Below, in pieces: positions 14,913 to 25,486 of a stretch of 45,598 nt of DNA (position 1 is its first letter; each line of letters begins with the position of its first letter). The stretch spans positions 123,639 to 169,236 of the forward strand of contig JADGRH010000001.1 in assembly GCA_017881075.1 (NCBI GenBank). The letters run 5' to 3'. The position numbers and the translations under genes were made by a program. The notes below the pieces were generated by a model, which saw only the letters and a list, made by a program, of their open reading frames with translations, made no database searches and was not told the origin of the DNA. Source of the DNA: Minisyncoccota bacterium (lineage in GTDB: Bacteria > Patescibacteriota > Minisyncoccia > Phycocordibacterales > CAJBRS01).

Positions 14913-17900
14913 ATGCAAAGATATCCATCAATTAAATATAAACATCAAGATGCTAGTGTCAATGACTTTGACGCTATTTCCATTCGCATCGCTTCACCCG
15001 AAAAGATTAAGGAATGGTCATACGGAGAAGTGTTGAAGCCGGAAACGATGAATTATCGAACCCAGCGCAGTGAAAAGAACGGTCTTTTTGACGAGAAGAT
15101 CTTCGGACCGGACAAAGATTACGAATGTTACTGTGGTAAATATCGAGGTATTCGCTACAAGGGTATTATTTGTGAGAAGTGTGGGGTGGAAATTACCCGC
15201 TCTATTGTTCGACGTGAGCGAATGGGTCACATTGAGTTATCTACCCCGGTCTCACACATTTGGTTTTTGAGAAGTCTTCCTTCACGAATTGGTTTAATTC
15301 TCGGTATGAGTAACGTTGACCTGGAAAAGGTTATTTACTTTGCCGGTTATCTTATTACTAAGGTCAATCAGGCCGAAAAGACCAAATTGCTGAAAGATCT
15401 TGATGCCGAATACAAGACAAAAATCAAAGCCTTAAATGACGAAAAGACTAAACAGGCAGTAAGCGATTTATTACTTAATGCCAAAGAAGATATTGAAAGC
15501 ATTGAAATTGGTCAAGTGCTTGACGAGATTGCTTATCATAAGTTTTCTCTCAAATATGGAGCGACTTTTGAGGCTGGTATTGGTGCCGAGGCTATCTTCA
15601 ACATTCTGAAAGTCCTGGATCTGAAAAAACTTTACGAAAGTCTGGAAAAGGAATTGGAAAATGTCGCCTCGGCGGAGAAAGATAAAATGCTGAAGAGACT
15701 TTCTCTGATTCAGGCTATGGCGGCTAGCAACATCCGGCCTGAATGGATGTTTCTTACTCGTATTCCAGTTATTCCGGCTGCCTTACGGCCGATGGTACCG
15801 CTCGATGGCGGCCGTCATGCTACCTCCGACGTCAACGATCTCTATCGCCGGGTAATCAATCGAAACAATCGTCTGAAAAAACTGAAGGAGATCAACGCTC
15901 CGGACGTCATCCTCCGAAACGAGAAAAGAATCTTACAGGAAGCGGTAGATTCATTGATTGATAATTCCATTCGACACGGCAATACCTTATTTGCTGGAGT
16001 CAATCAGGCACAACGGAGACCGCTTAAATCTATTTCCGATAATCTGAAAGGTAAGCGTGGTCTCTTTCGTCAGAACCTCCTTGGTAAGCGAGTAGATTAC
16101 TCCGGCCGATCGGTGATTGTTGTCGGTCCGGAGTTGGAATTGCATCAATGTGGTTTGCCTAAGCACATGGCTCTGGAACTTTTTCGGCCGTTCGTCATTT
16201 CTAGACTTTTGGATCAAGAATTGGCTTTCAATATTCGAGGAGCTTCACGCCTGATTGACGACGGTATTCCAGAAGTTTGGGCCATTCTTGAGGAAGTGAT
16301 TGCTGATAAATATGTTTTGCTTAACCGAGCTCCAACTCTTCACCGACTGGGTATTCAGGCTTTTAAGCCAGTATTGATTGAAGGTAATGCCATTCAAGTG
16401 CACCCTTTGGTCTGTTCTGCTTTCAACGCCGACTTCGACGGAGACATGATGGCTGTTCACGTACCTCTAAGTAAAGAGGCCCAGATGGAAGCCCGCACCA
16501 TCATGGCCGCCGACAAGAATATTTTGAAACCGGGAAGCGGCGAACCAACCGTTACCGCTAAACTTTTGGACGTCGTTCTCGGCTGTTACTGGGTCACTAA
16601 AATTATCGTTGGCGATAAAGGTGAAGGGAAAGTCTTTGAAAGTCCTTCAAGCGCCCTGGCTGCCCACGAATTTGATCAGGTTTCATACCGCGCTCTCATT
16701 AAGGTTCTGCCTGGAACAAGTGAAAAATACAAACAATTCAAAGGTCAATTGTTCGAAACAACAGTAGGTCGCCTTCTTTTTAACCTCATTTTGCCGGAAG
16801 ACTACCCTTATCAGAATAAAGAAATAGAAAAGAAAAGCATGGGTGTTTTGGTGAACGATCTAATTAATAAATATGGCATTGAATCAGTGCCGCCGATTTT
16901 AGATAAGATTAAAACATTTGGCTTCAAATATGTCACAACCAGTGGCGTCACCTGGGGTATTGATGATATTAAGATTCCTGAAGGCAAAAAGCCTGTCATT
17001 GAGGCTGCTAAGAAACGTTCCGATGAAATTACCATTCAATACAACGAAGGTCTGCTTTCTGAAGAAGAGAAGATTCGAAAGAATATTGAAATTTGGCAGG
17101 GAGCCAAGGGAGAAATTGAAAAGTTGATCCCAGCTACTTTGGATGAGAACGGTTCAGTACACGACATGGTTCTCTCTGGCGCTCGAGGTTCGCTTTCTCA
17201 AATCACCCAGATGGCCGGTATGAAAGGTCTAATCCAAAATTCGGCCGGAGACATTATTGAATCACCCATCCTTTCATCTAGTAAAGAAGGGTTAACTCCG
17301 ATTGAATATTTCATTACTACTCACGGTGCCAGAAAAGGTCTCACAGATACTGCTCTAAATACTGCCAAGGCCGGATATCTCACTCGTAAACTTTTCGTAG
17401 TGGCTCAAAATGTCATTATCACCGAAGATGACTGCAAAACTAAAGAAAGCATCATAATCAGAAAAGGTACTGCCTCTGGTATTGAGGTGGGCCTCTCTAA
17501 AAACATTCGTGGTCGAGTCTTGGCTGAAGAGGTGATGAAGAAAAATAGCAAGGTCACTCTATTTGAGAGAAATCACTTACTTTCCAAAGAGGATGCGGAC
17601 GAGATTGAAAAAAATGGAGTTGAAGAAGTAGTTGTTCGCTCACCCCTTACTTGTAAAACTTTGGAGGGCATCTGTCGAGAGTGTTATGGACTGGACTTGG
17701 GTAAGAACAAGTTGGTAGATCTCGGTGAAGCGGTGGGCACAGTAGCCGCTCAAGCTATCGGCGAGCCAGGCACCCAGCTGACTATGCGTACCTTCCACGC
17801 CGGAGGTACCGCCTCCGCCGGAGGAGATATTACTCAAGGTTTGCCCCGAGTGGAAGAGGTCTTTGAAAAACGCAAGCCTAAAAATCCAGCCCTTATCAGT

Positions 17901-18602
17901 CGAACAGATGGGATAGTGTCGGACATTAAGGAAGGCGACAAAGAAAGATTGCTCATAGTCCTTCCGGAAATTCATGATAAAGCCAAGAAAGGTAAAAAAA
18001 GCGAAGTGGAATATTCTGTTAGCTTTTTACGTACTCTAACCGTCAAAGTAGGAGACAAGGTTCTCAAGGGACAATTCCTAACCGACGGATCGGCCGACAT
18101 TGAAGAACTATTCAAATATGCCGGCAAAGACGAAGCTCAAAATTATGTTATTTCTGAAGTGAAGAAACTTTATGAACTCCAGGGTGAAGCTGTTTCTCGA
18201 AAACATATAGAAGTAATTGTTCGACAGATGTTTGCCCGAGTGAAGATCAAGGATGCCGGCGGCACTGACCTATCCGTTGGTGATGTAGTAGAAAATTTTG
18301 AATTCATTATAAAAAATAAGCAAGCCAAAGCAAAAGGAAAGGATGAAGCAAAGGCAGAATCAATTGTTATGGGTATTGCCGAGGTCTCTCTTTCAAGACG
18401 CAGTTTTCTTTCAGCTGCCTCCTTTCAACATACTACTCGAGTGCTGATCAACGCCGCAATAAGAGGCAGCAAAGATCGCCTCCACGGCCTGATGGAGAAT
18501 GTTATAATCGGCCGATTAATTCCAGCCGGTACAGGCTTTAAAGGCAGTCCAAAATATCAACAGATTGAGGATATGCAGAGGGGTGTAGATAATCAAAATT
18601 GA
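14913..18602 (+). CDS. rpoC: DNA-directed RNA polymerase subunit beta'
   Basis: A 1229-aa subunit carrying the active-site aspartate loop [13 protein letters not shown] (near residue 505). The N-terminal zinc ribbon has [19 protein letters not shown] (about 71-89). [16 protein letters not shown], the bridge-helix region and a second cysteine cluster ([13 protein letters not shown]) follow. [16 protein letters not shown] belongs to the trigger-loop region. The family is unmistakable. The large insertion of proteobacterial beta' is absent. A strong 70-bp hairpin element lies 7 bases after its stop, shared with a site near hisS, and then dnaG follows. Confidence 0.98.
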   Translation: MQRYPSIKYKHQDASVNDFDAISIRIASPEKIKEWSYGEVLKPETMNYRTQRSEKNGLFDEKIFGPDKDYECYCGKYRGIRYKGIICEKCGVEITRSIVRRERMGHIELSTPVSHIWFLRSLPSRIGLILGMSNVDLEKVIYFAGYLITKVNQAEKTKLLKDLDAEYKTKIKALNDEKTKQAVSDLLLNAKEDIESIEIGQVLDEIAYHKFSLKYGATFEAGIGAEAIFNILKVLDLKKLYESLEKELENVASAEKDKMLKRLSLIQAMAASNIRPEWMFLTRIPVIPAALRPMVPLDGGRHATSDVNDLYRRVINRNNRLKKLKEINAPDVILRNEKRILQEAVDSLIDNSIRHGNTLFAGVNQAQRRPLKSISDNLKGKRGLFRQNLLGKRVDYSGRSVIVVGPELELHQCGLPKHMALELFRPFVISRLLDQELAFNIRGASRLIDDGIPEVWAILEEVIADKYVLLNRAPTLHRLGIQAFKPVLIEGNAIQVHPLVCSAFNADFDGDMMAVHVPLSKEAQMEARTIMAADKNILKPGSGEPTVTAKLLDVVLGCYWVTKIIVGDKGEGKVFESPSSALAAHEFDQVSYRALIKVLPGTSEKYKQFKGQLFETTVGRLLFNLILPEDYPYQNKEIEKKSMGVLVNDLINKYGIESVPPILDKIKTFGFKYVTTSGVTWGIDDIKIPEGKKPVIEAAKKRSDEITIQYNEGLLSEEEKIRKNIEIWQGAKGEIEKLIPATLDENGSVHDMVLSGARGSLSQITQMAGMKGLIQNSAGDIIESPILSSSKEGLTPIEYFITTHGARKGLTDTALNTAKAGYLTRKLFVVAQNVIITEDDCKTKESIIIRKGTASGIEVGLSKNIRGRVLAEEVMKKNSKVTLFERNHLLSKEDADEIEKNGVEEVVVRSPLTCKTLEGICRECYGLDLGKNKLVDLGEAVGTVAAQAIGEPGTQLTMRTFHAGGTASAGGDITQGLPRVEEVFEKRKPKNPALISRTDGIVSDIKEGDKERLLIVLPEIHDKAKKGKKSEVEYSVSFLRTLTVKVGDKVLKGQFLTDGSADIEELFKYAGKDEAQNYVISEVKKLYELQGEAVSRKHIEVIVRQMFARVKIKDAGGTDLSVGDVVENFEFIIKNKQAKAKGKDEAKAESIVMGIAEVSLSRRSFLSAASFQHTTRVLINAAIRGSKDRLHGLMENVIIGRLIPAGTGFKGSPKYQQIEDMQRGVDNQN

Positions 18603-18604
18603 CC

Positions 18605-18685
18605 AGCTCACCTACGAACTTTTTTAGAGACCGCTCCGGGGCGCTTGCCCAAGTCTTAGTCTCTAAAAAAGTTGTAGGTTTCGCG
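18605..18685. repeat. 70-bp hairpin element, copy 1 (after rpoC)
   Basis: The core (18610-18679) has arms ending TTTTTTAGAGAC and GTCTCTAAAAAA around a 27-base loop containing CGCTCCGGGGCGCTTGCCC. A second copy at 28050-28119 has the identical loop, while stem pairs differ in compensating ways (A-T here, G-C there; ACCTAC/GTAGGT here, GCTTAC/GTAAGC there). The conserved loop and covarying stem indicate a selected structure rather than chance. It could be a terminator, an RNA, or a mobile palindrome. Confidence 0.8.
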
Positions 18686-18698
18686 TTCAATTTTTAAA

Positions 18699-20414
18699 AT
18701 GTCCACAGTCGAACAAATAAAAGAAAAGTTGAACATTGTTGATGTGGTTGGGCGATACATCAAGCTGGAAAAGGCTGGCGCTAATCTTAAAGCCAAATGC
18801 CCTTTTCATAACGAGAAGACCGCTTCTTTTTTTGTTTCGCCTTCACGTAATAATTACTACTGCTTCGGTTGTAATGCCAAGGGTGATATTTTTACCTTCG
18901 TTCAGGAATTTGAACGAGTTGATTTTGTGGAGGCGTTGAAAATTCTGGCTGACATTGCTGGAGTAAAGATCGTTTACGAAAAAGGAGCGGATAAGCAGGT
19001 GAGGAGCGAAAAAGAAAAGCTCCTAGCCCTAACAGAATCAGCGGTCAATCATTTTGAGAAGAATCTTCCTAAGAATCCTCCAGCTCTTGAATATCTGAAG
19101 GGAAGAGGTCTGAAAGAAAGAACCATCAGTGATTGGCGTCTAGGATATGCCGTAGATTCTTGGCAAGATCTTCTGGATCATTTGAAAAAGGCGGGCTATT
19201 CGGAATCGGACATTGAAAAAGCCGGATTGATAAAGAAGGGAGACAAACCGGGAGGCGGCCTCTACGATCGTTTCCGAGCCCGCCTGATGTTTCCGATATT
19301 TGATTCAGCCGGCCGGCCCATCGCCTTTTCCGGCCGGCTACTTGATCCCACTTCGCAAAATGCTACGGCGGGGGCAGCAAAGTATATTAACAGTCCGGAA
19401 GGGCCACTTTTCAATAAATCTTCTGTTCTATACGGCTATGATAGGGCCAAAAACCCCATTAGAGAGCAGAATTACGCCATATTGGTGGAAGGGCAGATGG
19501 ACCTGCTCATGATGCATCAGGCGGGGCTTCGAAACACCATTGCTTCAAGCGGCACCGCTCTTTCTGAAGAGCATTTGAAAATACTAAAACGAAGTTCGGA
19601 AAATCTACTTCTAGCATATGACGGCGATGGAGCAGGTCTGAAAGCGGCCATTCGGGCCTGGAATTTAGCACTGTCGATGGGGATGGAGATAAAGATTGCC
19701 CCTCTGCCAAAAGGAGAAGATCCGGCGTCAATCATTGCCAAAAGTCCGGAGGAGATGAAAGAGATTTTGCAACAATCCAAGCATATCATCGACTTCTATC
19801 TTGAAGCCATCCTAAACTCCGATAAAGATAGTCGGAAGATCTCAAAAAAGGTTGAAAAGGAACTTTTGCCACTTGTTCGGAGTCTTGCTTCAAGTATTGA
19901 TCAGGCCCACTTTATTACCAACATTTCTGAAAAGACCGGAATCAAAGAAGAGGCTCTTTATGAGGAGCTCAATAAGATTCAGGTGGAGGAGACGAGCGAG
20001 GATAGTTCCGAAAAGATCGAGATAGTTGATGAATTCATCGCTCGGCGACTATGGGGGCTCCTCTTCTGGCAAGAGAATGAAAAAGAAAAACGGGTCGATC
20101 AGGAAAAAATTATTGAGAAACTAAAAGAAATTGTCGGCGAAGAAGAGATCAAGCGCCGACAAGCCTCTACCCTCGAACAAAAAGCCAGTCTGGTGTATGA
20201 AGCGGAACTCTATTATGGTGATACCACCGATCTCCAAAAGGAAGCAGAAGAACTCTTGGGGTATGTTGAAGAAGACTATCTGAAGGATCAATTTGGCAAG
20301 GCCATGGTAGAGCTTCAATCAGCCGAGCGAGAAAAGAAGACGGAGGAAGTAGCCGCTATTTTAAAAAGATGTCACGATTTATCAGCACGACTTTCAGCTA
20401 GGAAAAAACAATAA
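18699..20414 (+). CDS. dnaG: DNA primase
   Basis: DnaG makes RNA primers for replication. The 571-aa protein has an N-terminal CHC2 zinc ribbon (C34, H37, C55, C58, with FVSPSRNNYYCFGC). A catalytic core follows with YLKGRGLKERTISDWRLGYA and YDRFRARLMFPIFD, then the TOPRIM motif AILVEGQMDLL (near residue 260) and LLAYDGDGAG. The C-terminal 150 residues are a divergent helicase-interaction region rich in Glu/Lys. rpoD follows after 22 bases. Together with rpoBC upstream this resembles the macromolecular synthesis operon, without rpsU. Confidence 0.96.
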   Translation: MSTVEQIKEKLNIVDVVGRYIKLEKAGANLKAKCPFHNEKTASFFVSPSRNNYYCFGCNAKGDIFTFVQEFERVDFVEALKILADIAGVKIVYEKGADKQVRSEKEKLLALTESAVNHFEKNLPKNPPALEYLKGRGLKERTISDWRLGYAVDSWQDLLDHLKKAGYSESDIEKAGLIKKGDKPGGGLYDRFRARLMFPIFDSAGRPIAFSGRLLDPTSQNATAGAAKYINSPEGPLFNKSSVLYGYDRAKNPIREQNYAILVEGQMDLLMMHQAGLRNTIASSGTALSEEHLKILKRSSENLLLAYDGDGAGLKAAIRAWNLALSMGMEIKIAPLPKGEDPASIIAKSPEEMKEILQQSKHIIDFYLEAILNSDKDSRKISKKVEKELLPLVRSLASSIDQAHFITNISEKTGIKEEALYEELNKIQVEETSEDSSEKIEIVDEFIARRLWGLLFWQENEKEKRVDQEKIIEKLKEIVGEEEIKRRQASTLEQKASLVYEAELYYGDTTDLQKEAEELLGYVEEDYLKDQFGKAMVELQSAEREKKTEEVAAILKRCHDLSARLSARKKQ

Positions 20415-20436
20415 TTGACTCTATAATTTTACACTA

Positions 20437-21705
20437 ATGCCCAAAAAGAAGATAAAAAAGAATAAACCTAAAAAGAGCCCGAAAAAGAAGAAAGCGGCGG
20501 CTTTGAAGCCGAAACTGGCCAAGAATAAAAAGAATGCCAAGAAGCTTGCCGAAAGAGATCGCAATTTAAAACTGAAAAGAATGCAGGCTGCTAAACCGAT
20601 CATTAATTTCTCCAAGCTCTCCAAGAGACATCGGGATTTTGAAATCAAAGCCAACAAACTTTTAGCTAAGGGTCGCGAGCGTGGTTTTGTCACCTACGAC
20701 GATATTTTAAAAGAATTTCCGACCATTGAAGACGATGTAATGTTTCTGGATCATCTTTATGATAAACTTTCCGCCGCCGGGGTGGATGTTTTGGAAGGCG
20801 GTGGGCTTTTGGATGTTGGTCAAGACGATGAGGCACTACTGAAGAAATATGTTTATAATCGCAATGATTCCAACTATGACTCCATTCAGATGTATTTGAA
20901 GGAAATTGGTCAATACCCACTTATTCTTGCTAATCAGGAAAAGGAATTGGCCAAGCGAATTGAGGCAGGAGATGAAGAAGCAAAGAATCTTCTAGCTAAG
21001 GCTAACCTCCGTTTAGTGGTTTCAATTGCTAAGAAATATGTTGGCCGTAGCCCAGATCTGACCCTTTTGGATCTTATTCAAGAAGGAAACCTTGGTCTTT
21101 TCAAAGCAGTGGATAAATTCGACTGGAAGAAAGGATATAAATTCTCAACATATGCCACTTGGTGGATCAGACAATCTATCACTCGAGCTCTGGCTGACCA
21201 ATCGCGAACTATTCGCGTACCGGTACATATGGTGGAAACTATTGCAAAATATAAACAAGTGGTTCGTCGCCTGACTCAAGACTTGGGACGAGATCCTCTT
21301 CCGGAAGAAATCGCAGTGGAGATGGGACTGGATGTGGATAAAATTTATAATATTGAAAAGATTGATCAGAATACTATTTCGTTGGATACGCCGGTGGGGG
21401 ATGAGGGAGATGATGGTAAGAGCACCTACGGCGATTTCATTGCTGATGACAAAATTCTTTCACCTGACCAGGATTCCTCCCGTCGTATTTTGCGCGACCA
21501 GGTAATGGATATATTGAATGACCTATCGGAAAAAGAAAGACGTATTTTGGAAATGCGGCACGGGCTGACTGACGGCATTCAGCATACTCTTGAAGAAGTA
21601 GGGAAGACCTTTGCCGTCACTCGCGAACGCATTCGACAAATTGAAGCCAAAGCTCACGAAAAAATTCGTCAACACGAGAAGGCATTGAGACTTAGGAACT
21701 ATTAG
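20437..21705 (+). CDS. rpoD: RNA polymerase sigma factor, primary (sigma-70/RpoD)
   Basis: A 422-aa housekeeping sigma factor. Residues 1-50 are extremely Lys-rich, an unusual extension. Region 1.2 appears as [16 protein letters not shown]. Region 2 contains [37 protein letters not shown] (residues about 210-246, quoted in part), the core-binding and -10 recognising segment. Region 3 follows ([10 protein letters not shown]), and region 4 ends with [22 protein letters not shown], which reads the -35. The many TTGACA/TATAAT pairs in this window fit its specificity. A TCCCGA/TCGGGA stem (21731-21752) lies 25 bases after the stop. Confidence 0.96.
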   Translation: MPKKKIKKNKPKKSPKKKKAAALKPKLAKNKKNAKKLAERDRNLKLKRMQAAKPIINFSKLSKRHRDFEIKANKLLAKGRERGFVTYDDILKEFPTIEDDVMFLDHLYDKLSAAGVDVLEGGGLLDVGQDDEALLKKYVYNRNDSNYDSIQMYLKEIGQYPLILANQEKELAKRIEAGDEEAKNLLAKANLRLVVSIAKKYVGRSPDLTLLDLIQEGNLGLFKAVDKFDWKKGYKFSTYATWWIRQSITRALADQSRTIRVPVHMVETIAKYKQVVRRLTQDLGRDPLPEEIAVEMGLDVDKIYNIEKIDQNTISLDTPVGDEGDDGKSTYGDFIADDKILSPDQDSSRRILRDQVMDILNDLSEKERRILEMRHGLTDGIQHTLEEVGKTFAVTRERIRQIEAKAHEKIRQHEKALRLRNY

Positions 21706-21845
21706 TCTGGTGTCCGCTCGCATGCTACTTTCCCGAGAGCATAGCTTCGGGAGAAGCAGCAAGCTCGCAACACTTCGTCCTTCAGCCTATTGCAATACAA
21801 TCTGGAATGGTTCGCCTTGACCAGGTTCTATTTAAATAAAAGAAA

Positions 21846-21870
21846 ACGGCGGGCCTTTTGGGTCCGCCGT
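21846..21870 (-). terminator. Terminator of the small membrane protein gene
   Basis: On the minus strand, a stem of ACGGCGG and CCGCCGT (with an inner CC/GG pair) is followed by TTTTCTTTTATTT. It lies 32 bases after the stop of the gene at 21902-22156. Confidence 0.75.
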
Positions 21871-21901
21871 CACCTGTATCTTAAGAGTGTTCCTCGATCC
21901 T

Positions 21902-22156
21902 TCAGTGTTTATCGAGAAAGAAAACCATTAACCAGCTCACCGCGGCAATCCACGTGAGAATTATCAGTGGCTTCCTTACGACACTACAGCTAAAAGCTTC
22001 ACTTGGCGTTTGTCCTGCAGGCCGAGTTCCAATATCAGCCGCCGCGCATCCCGAAGCAAACAGCAACATGATTGTCGACATTAAGCCGATCAGGAAAGAG
22101 CCAATCAGCAGGGGTACTCTGACTTCGTTAGGGATTTGCATTAATAGGTTGTGCAT
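21902..22156 (-). CDS. Small two-helix membrane protein, unknown function
   Basis: 84 residues from ATG 22154-22156, chosen because GGAGG lies 7 bases upstream, one of the few clear Shine-Dalgarno sequences in the window. It has two hydrophobic segments (VPLLIGSFLIGLMSTIMLLFA, about 16-36 including a Gly-Ser start, and PLIILTWIAAVSWLMVFFL, about 62-80) separated by a loop with Cys and Pro. A promoter (22236-22265) and terminator (21846-21870) bound it as a single-gene unit. Rest of the 21706-22384 gap: only a small stem after rpoD on the left and a paired palindrome on the right. Family not recognised. Confidence 0.7.
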   Translation of the reverse strand: MHNLLMQIPNEVRVPLLIGSFLIGLMSTIMLLFASGCAAADIGTRPAGQTPSEAFSCSVVRKPLIILTWIAAVSWLMVFFLDKH

Positions 22157-22235
22157 CTTATTGCCTCCGTTTTCGAGAGGTCTTGTTGTTACTGAGTTTG
22201 ATTTGAAAGGAACTGGGGGAAAGTTCACTGTGTAT

Positions 22236-22265
22236 ATTATACCACATATCAAGCCTAAAAGTCAA
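22236..22265 (-). promoter_or_regulatory. Promoter of the small membrane protein gene
   Basis: Reverse strand TTGACT (22260-22265), 18-bp spacer, TATAAT (22236-22241). It gives a leader of about 70 nt ending in the GGAGG ribosome site. Confidence 0.7.
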
Positions 22266-22317
22266 GTATGGAATATCTCTCATAAGTGCAATAATTGAGC
22301 CATTAATCTAAAGATGG

Positions 22318-22379
22318 GAATTGCAGAGGTCAGACCTCTGCAGGAGGATTCGGGTGCAGAGGTCTGACCTCTGCAATTC
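22318..22379. repeat. Paired inverted palindromes (REPIN-like) just before the helicase gene
   Basis: GCAGAGGTCAGACCTCTGC (22323-22341) and its reverse complement (22356-22374) are each near-perfect palindromes. The two flanks match too, giving 25-bp perfect inverted arms (22318-22342 and 22355-22379) around a 12-bp spacer. Two inverted REP units form a REPIN, mobilised by RAYT transposases. It ends 5 bases before the helicase ATG, leaving no room for a Shine-Dalgarno sequence. Confidence 0.8.
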
Positions 22380-22384
22380 ACTCT

Positions 22385-25300
22385 ATGAATATAAATTTTG
22401 ATTCGCTATATAAACAACTCAACCGTCGGCAGAAAGAGGCGGTGGATGCTATTGATGGGCCGGTGATGGTGATAGCGGGACCTGGGACGGGAAAAACGCA
22501 GATACTAACTCTTCGCATTGCCAATATTTTAAAGAAGACGGATACGGCGCCGGAGAATATTTTAGCTCTTACTTTTACGGAGTCGGGAGTGTATTCAATG
22601 CGCCGGCGTCTTACCGAAATAATCGGCGCCGGCGCCTACAAGGTTCGGATTAATACTTTTCACGGCTTTTGCAATGATGTTATTAAACAATACCCCGAAG
22701 AGTTTCCACGTATCATTGGCTCTACCAATGCTTCGGAGATTGATCAGATTAGAATTTTAGAGAAGATATTTGATGGAACTTCGCTTGAAAAACTTCGCCC
22801 TTACGGCGAGCCGTATTACTATGTTCGGCCAGTACTTGGAAAGATCCGCGAATTGAAACGGGAAAATATCAGTTTCAAAGAGTTTCAAAAGACCACTGAA
22901 AAACAATCAAAAGAATTCACTAAAATACCTGATCTCTATTATGAAAAAGGTGCTTACAAAGGCCGAATGAAAGGAGCTTATAAAGATCAGGAAAAAAATC
23001 TGGAAAAGAATACAGAGTTGGGGTTGCTCTATCAGAAATATGAAGAGACGTTACGAAAAGAAAAGCTCTATGATTATGAGGATATGATTCTGGAAGTGAT
23101 CACCACTCTGAAAAAAAATGGCGATCTTTTACTGCGACTCCAGGAAGAACATCAATATATTTTGGCCGATGAGCATCAGGATGCCAACAATGCCCAGAAC
23201 AGGGTTTTGGAATTACTCTCGAGTTTTCACGCCTCACCGAACCTCTTTATTGTCGGTGACGAAAAACAAGCCATTTTCCGCTTTCAGGGAGCGTCGCTTG
23301 AGAACTTCTTATATTTTAGGAAACTTTACCCGAAAGCTCTGCTCATCAGCCTGGAAGAAAATTATCGCTCCACTCAAACTATTTTGGACGCCTCACATAG
23401 TCTCATTTCTAAAAATAGAGTGGATGATTCAAAATTGCGGGTGAAGTTGAAATCAAGTCTACTGGATGTCCGACACCCCGTTTCAGACATGAGAATTGTG
23501 ATTTCCGAATGGAGTACCGCTGAATTGGAAATTGCCGCTCTGGTCAAGGATATTCAAAAGAAAATTAAAGAAGGCGTCGCGCCTGAAAGTGTCGCGGTTC
23601 TTTTTCGCGACAATCGCGACGCCTTTCCCATCATTGACGCACTGGAACGGACAGATATCCCGTTTGCACTATTTTCCGAACAAAATATTCTGGCAGACTC
23701 GGCCATTAAGAATTTTCTACTATTTCTACGATTGATTGACGATCCCACCAACAGAGAACTTTTGAGTGAGGTTCTTTTTCTAGATTTCCTGAACATTCCT
23801 AATTTAGATGTTTATAAAATTCTCCGATATGCTTTCAGCAAGAAAATTCTACTTTATGATTTGCTGTCGGGTGAAGAGGGATTAAAAGAGGCTGGCGTCA
23901 AAAATCCACTAATCGTCGCGGGCCTCTTCCAAAAGATTCTCGGCTGGAGCAAACTTTCTCGAAATACCACCTTGGTCGGAAGCTTTGAGATTATTGTTCG
24001 TGAATCAGGTTTTCTTGATCATTTACTTAAAAATCAGAAATCCTTGGAAGGACTTCATAAACTGGATGTTGCCTTTCAGGAAGTAAAGAAGGTGGCCGAG
24101 GCTCACAAGAGCGCCAAACTCAATGATTTCATCAGTCATTTGAATATTCTAGAGTCCTACAAAGTGCCTATTCGGGCCGTAGAAAGAAGCTCGCGTGGAG
24201 GTGTGAGGTTGATGACGGCGCATCGCTCTAAAGGCCAGGAATTTGATTATATTTACATTGTCGGCGTCTACGACACCCATTGGGGCAATAAAAGAGACAT
24301 TCAACATTTTAGATCGGCCGGGAATCTGGGTAGTCAAAGTATTGAAGATGAACGCCGACTGTTTTACGTCGCTCTTACTCGAGCTAAGAAGGAAGTGTCA
24401 ACAAGTTATGCTCGCGAAGGATTGAATGGAGCGCCACAATTACCGAGTCAATTTTTAGAGGAAATTGATAAAGAATTTGTTGAGATCCTGGACACAAAAA
24501 AATTGGAAGAATCTTTAAAAAAAGAAACAGTAAAATTTGCTCCGAAGATAAATGTCGGTATTGATATTAAAGATAAAAAGTATTTGCACGATATTTTCTT
24601 GGAACAAGGTCTTTCGGTCACCGCCCTGAACAATTATCTTCATTGTCCGTGGGAATTTTTCTTTAATAATCTGATACGTCTGCCTATCGGTGAGACCAAA
24701 CATCAGCTCTACGGTACGGCCATTCACGAAACCCTCAAAAGTCTCTTTGACGCATACAAGAACGAACGTGACATGACAAAGAAAAATCTTCTAGAACTCT
24801 TTGAACATAATCTCCGTCGAAAACCACTCATGGACGGAGATTTCTCGGATTCTTTAAAGAAGGGGAAGAATGCCTTGGAAGGATATTATGATTTTTATAA
24901 GAAAAGCTGGAATAGAAATTTGATCACCGAATTCAGGATTGGCGGAGTTTTTGTTCCCTTGAACGATAGTGAGAATCTTTTGTTGAAAGGTACTCTGGAT
25001 AAGTTGGAGTTGGAAGAAGGAAATAATGTGAATGTCGTTGACTATAAGACGGCCAAGCCTCGGAGTCGGAACGACATCATGGGTGAGACTAAAAGTAGCG
25101 AGGGGAATTATTATCGTCAACTGGTTTTTTATAAATTGCTCCTGGATCGTTACAAGGAAGGCGGAAGTAGGTATGTCATGTCCTCTGGTGAGATCGATTT
25201 CATTGAGCCTAATCAGAATAATAAATATCAGAAAGAACGGTTCGTGATCAAGGACGAAGAGGTGAAGGAATTGGAAGAACTACTCAAAAAGGTGGGTAAT

Positions 25301-25387
25301 GAAATCCTGAATGTTTCCTATTGGAATGAGAAATGTGACGAAAAAGACTGTGAATTTTGTCGCCTTCGCGATTTAATAGTAAGCTAG
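22385..25387 (+). CDS. UvrD/Rep-type superfamily 1 helicase fused to a RecB-like Fe-S nuclease
   Basis: A 1000-aa protein. The Q motif LNRRQ is at 12-16 and Walker A AGPGTGKT at 31-38. Motif II is ADEHQDANNAQ (near 260), motif III GDEKQAIFRFQGA (near 291), motif V TAHRSKGQEFDYIYIVG (near 610) and motif VI ALTRAKKE (near 664). The C-terminal 250 residues are a PD-(D/E)XK nuclease: GTAIHETLK, KGTLDKLE, VVDYKTAK. A cysteine in LHCPW (near 753) and C984, C989, C992 at the end form the four-cysteine iron-sulphur pattern of AddB-type and Cas4-type nucleases. It probably resects DNA ends in repair, doing in one chain what AddAB does with two. No partner subunit is adjacent. Confidence 0.9.
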   Translation: MNINFDSLYKQLNRRQKEAVDAIDGPVMVIAGPGTGKTQILTLRIANILKKTDTAPENILALTFTESGVYSMRRRLTEIIGAGAYKVRINTFHGFCNDVIKQYPEEFPRIIGSTNASEIDQIRILEKIFDGTSLEKLRPYGEPYYYVRPVLGKIRELKRENISFKEFQKTTEKQSKEFTKIPDLYYEKGAYKGRMKGAYKDQEKNLEKNTELGLLYQKYEETLRKEKLYDYEDMILEVITTLKKNGDLLLRLQEEHQYILADEHQDANNAQNRVLELLSSFHASPNLFIVGDEKQAIFRFQGASLENFLYFRKLYPKALLISLEENYRSTQTILDASHSLISKNRVDDSKLRVKLKSSLLDVRHPVSDMRIVISEWSTAELEIAALVKDIQKKIKEGVAPESVAVLFRDNRDAFPIIDALERTDIPFALFSEQNILADSAIKNFLLFLRLIDDPTNRELLSEVLFLDFLNIPNLDVYKILRYAFSKKILLYDLLSGEEGLKEAGVKNPLIVAGLFQKILGWSKLSRNTTLVGSFEIIVRESGFLDHLLKNQKSLEGLHKLDVAFQEVKKVAEAHKSAKLNDFISHLNILESYKVPIRAVERSSRGGVRLMTAHRSKGQEFDYIYIVGVYDTHWGNKRDIQHFRSAGNLGSQSIEDERRLFYVALTRAKKEVSTSYAREGLNGAPQLPSQFLEEIDKEFVEILDTKKLEESLKKETVKFAPKINVGIDIKDKKYLHDIFLEQGLSVTALNNYLHCPWEFFFNNLIRLPIGETKHQLYGTAIHETLKSLFDAYKNERDMTKKNLLELFEHNLRRKPLMDGDFSDSLKKGKNALEGYYDFYKKSWNRNLITEFRIGGVFVPLNDSENLLLKGTLDKLELEEGNNVNVVDYKTAKPRSRNDIMGETKSSEGNYYRQLVFYKLLLDRYKEGGSRYVMSSGEIDFIEPNQNNKYQKERFVIKDEEVKELEELLKKVGNEILNVSYWNEKCDEKDCEFCRLRDLIVS

Positions 25388-25390
25388 GCC

Positions 25391-25484
25391 TGGAAGCTAA
25401 GCTTCCAATCATAAAAAATTTATCTTATCTTTAAGCTCTCTTCATCATTGATCATGTAGAGTTGCTTGGAAGCTTAGCTTCCAA
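25391..25484. repeat. Two REP palindromes in opposite orientation upstream of the transposase
   Basis: TGGAAGCT-A-AGCTTCCA (25391-25407) and TTGGAAGCT-T-AGCTTCCAA (25466-25484) are perfect palindromes whose centre bases make them reverse complements. This is the REPIN arrangement. The second ends 2 bases before the transposase ATG. Confidence 0.85.
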
Positions 25485-25486
25485 AC

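Noticed and set aside
21954-22298. Plus-strand 114-codon frame
   Set aside because: It overlaps the minus-strand membrane protein, which has its own promoter, GGAGG site and terminator.
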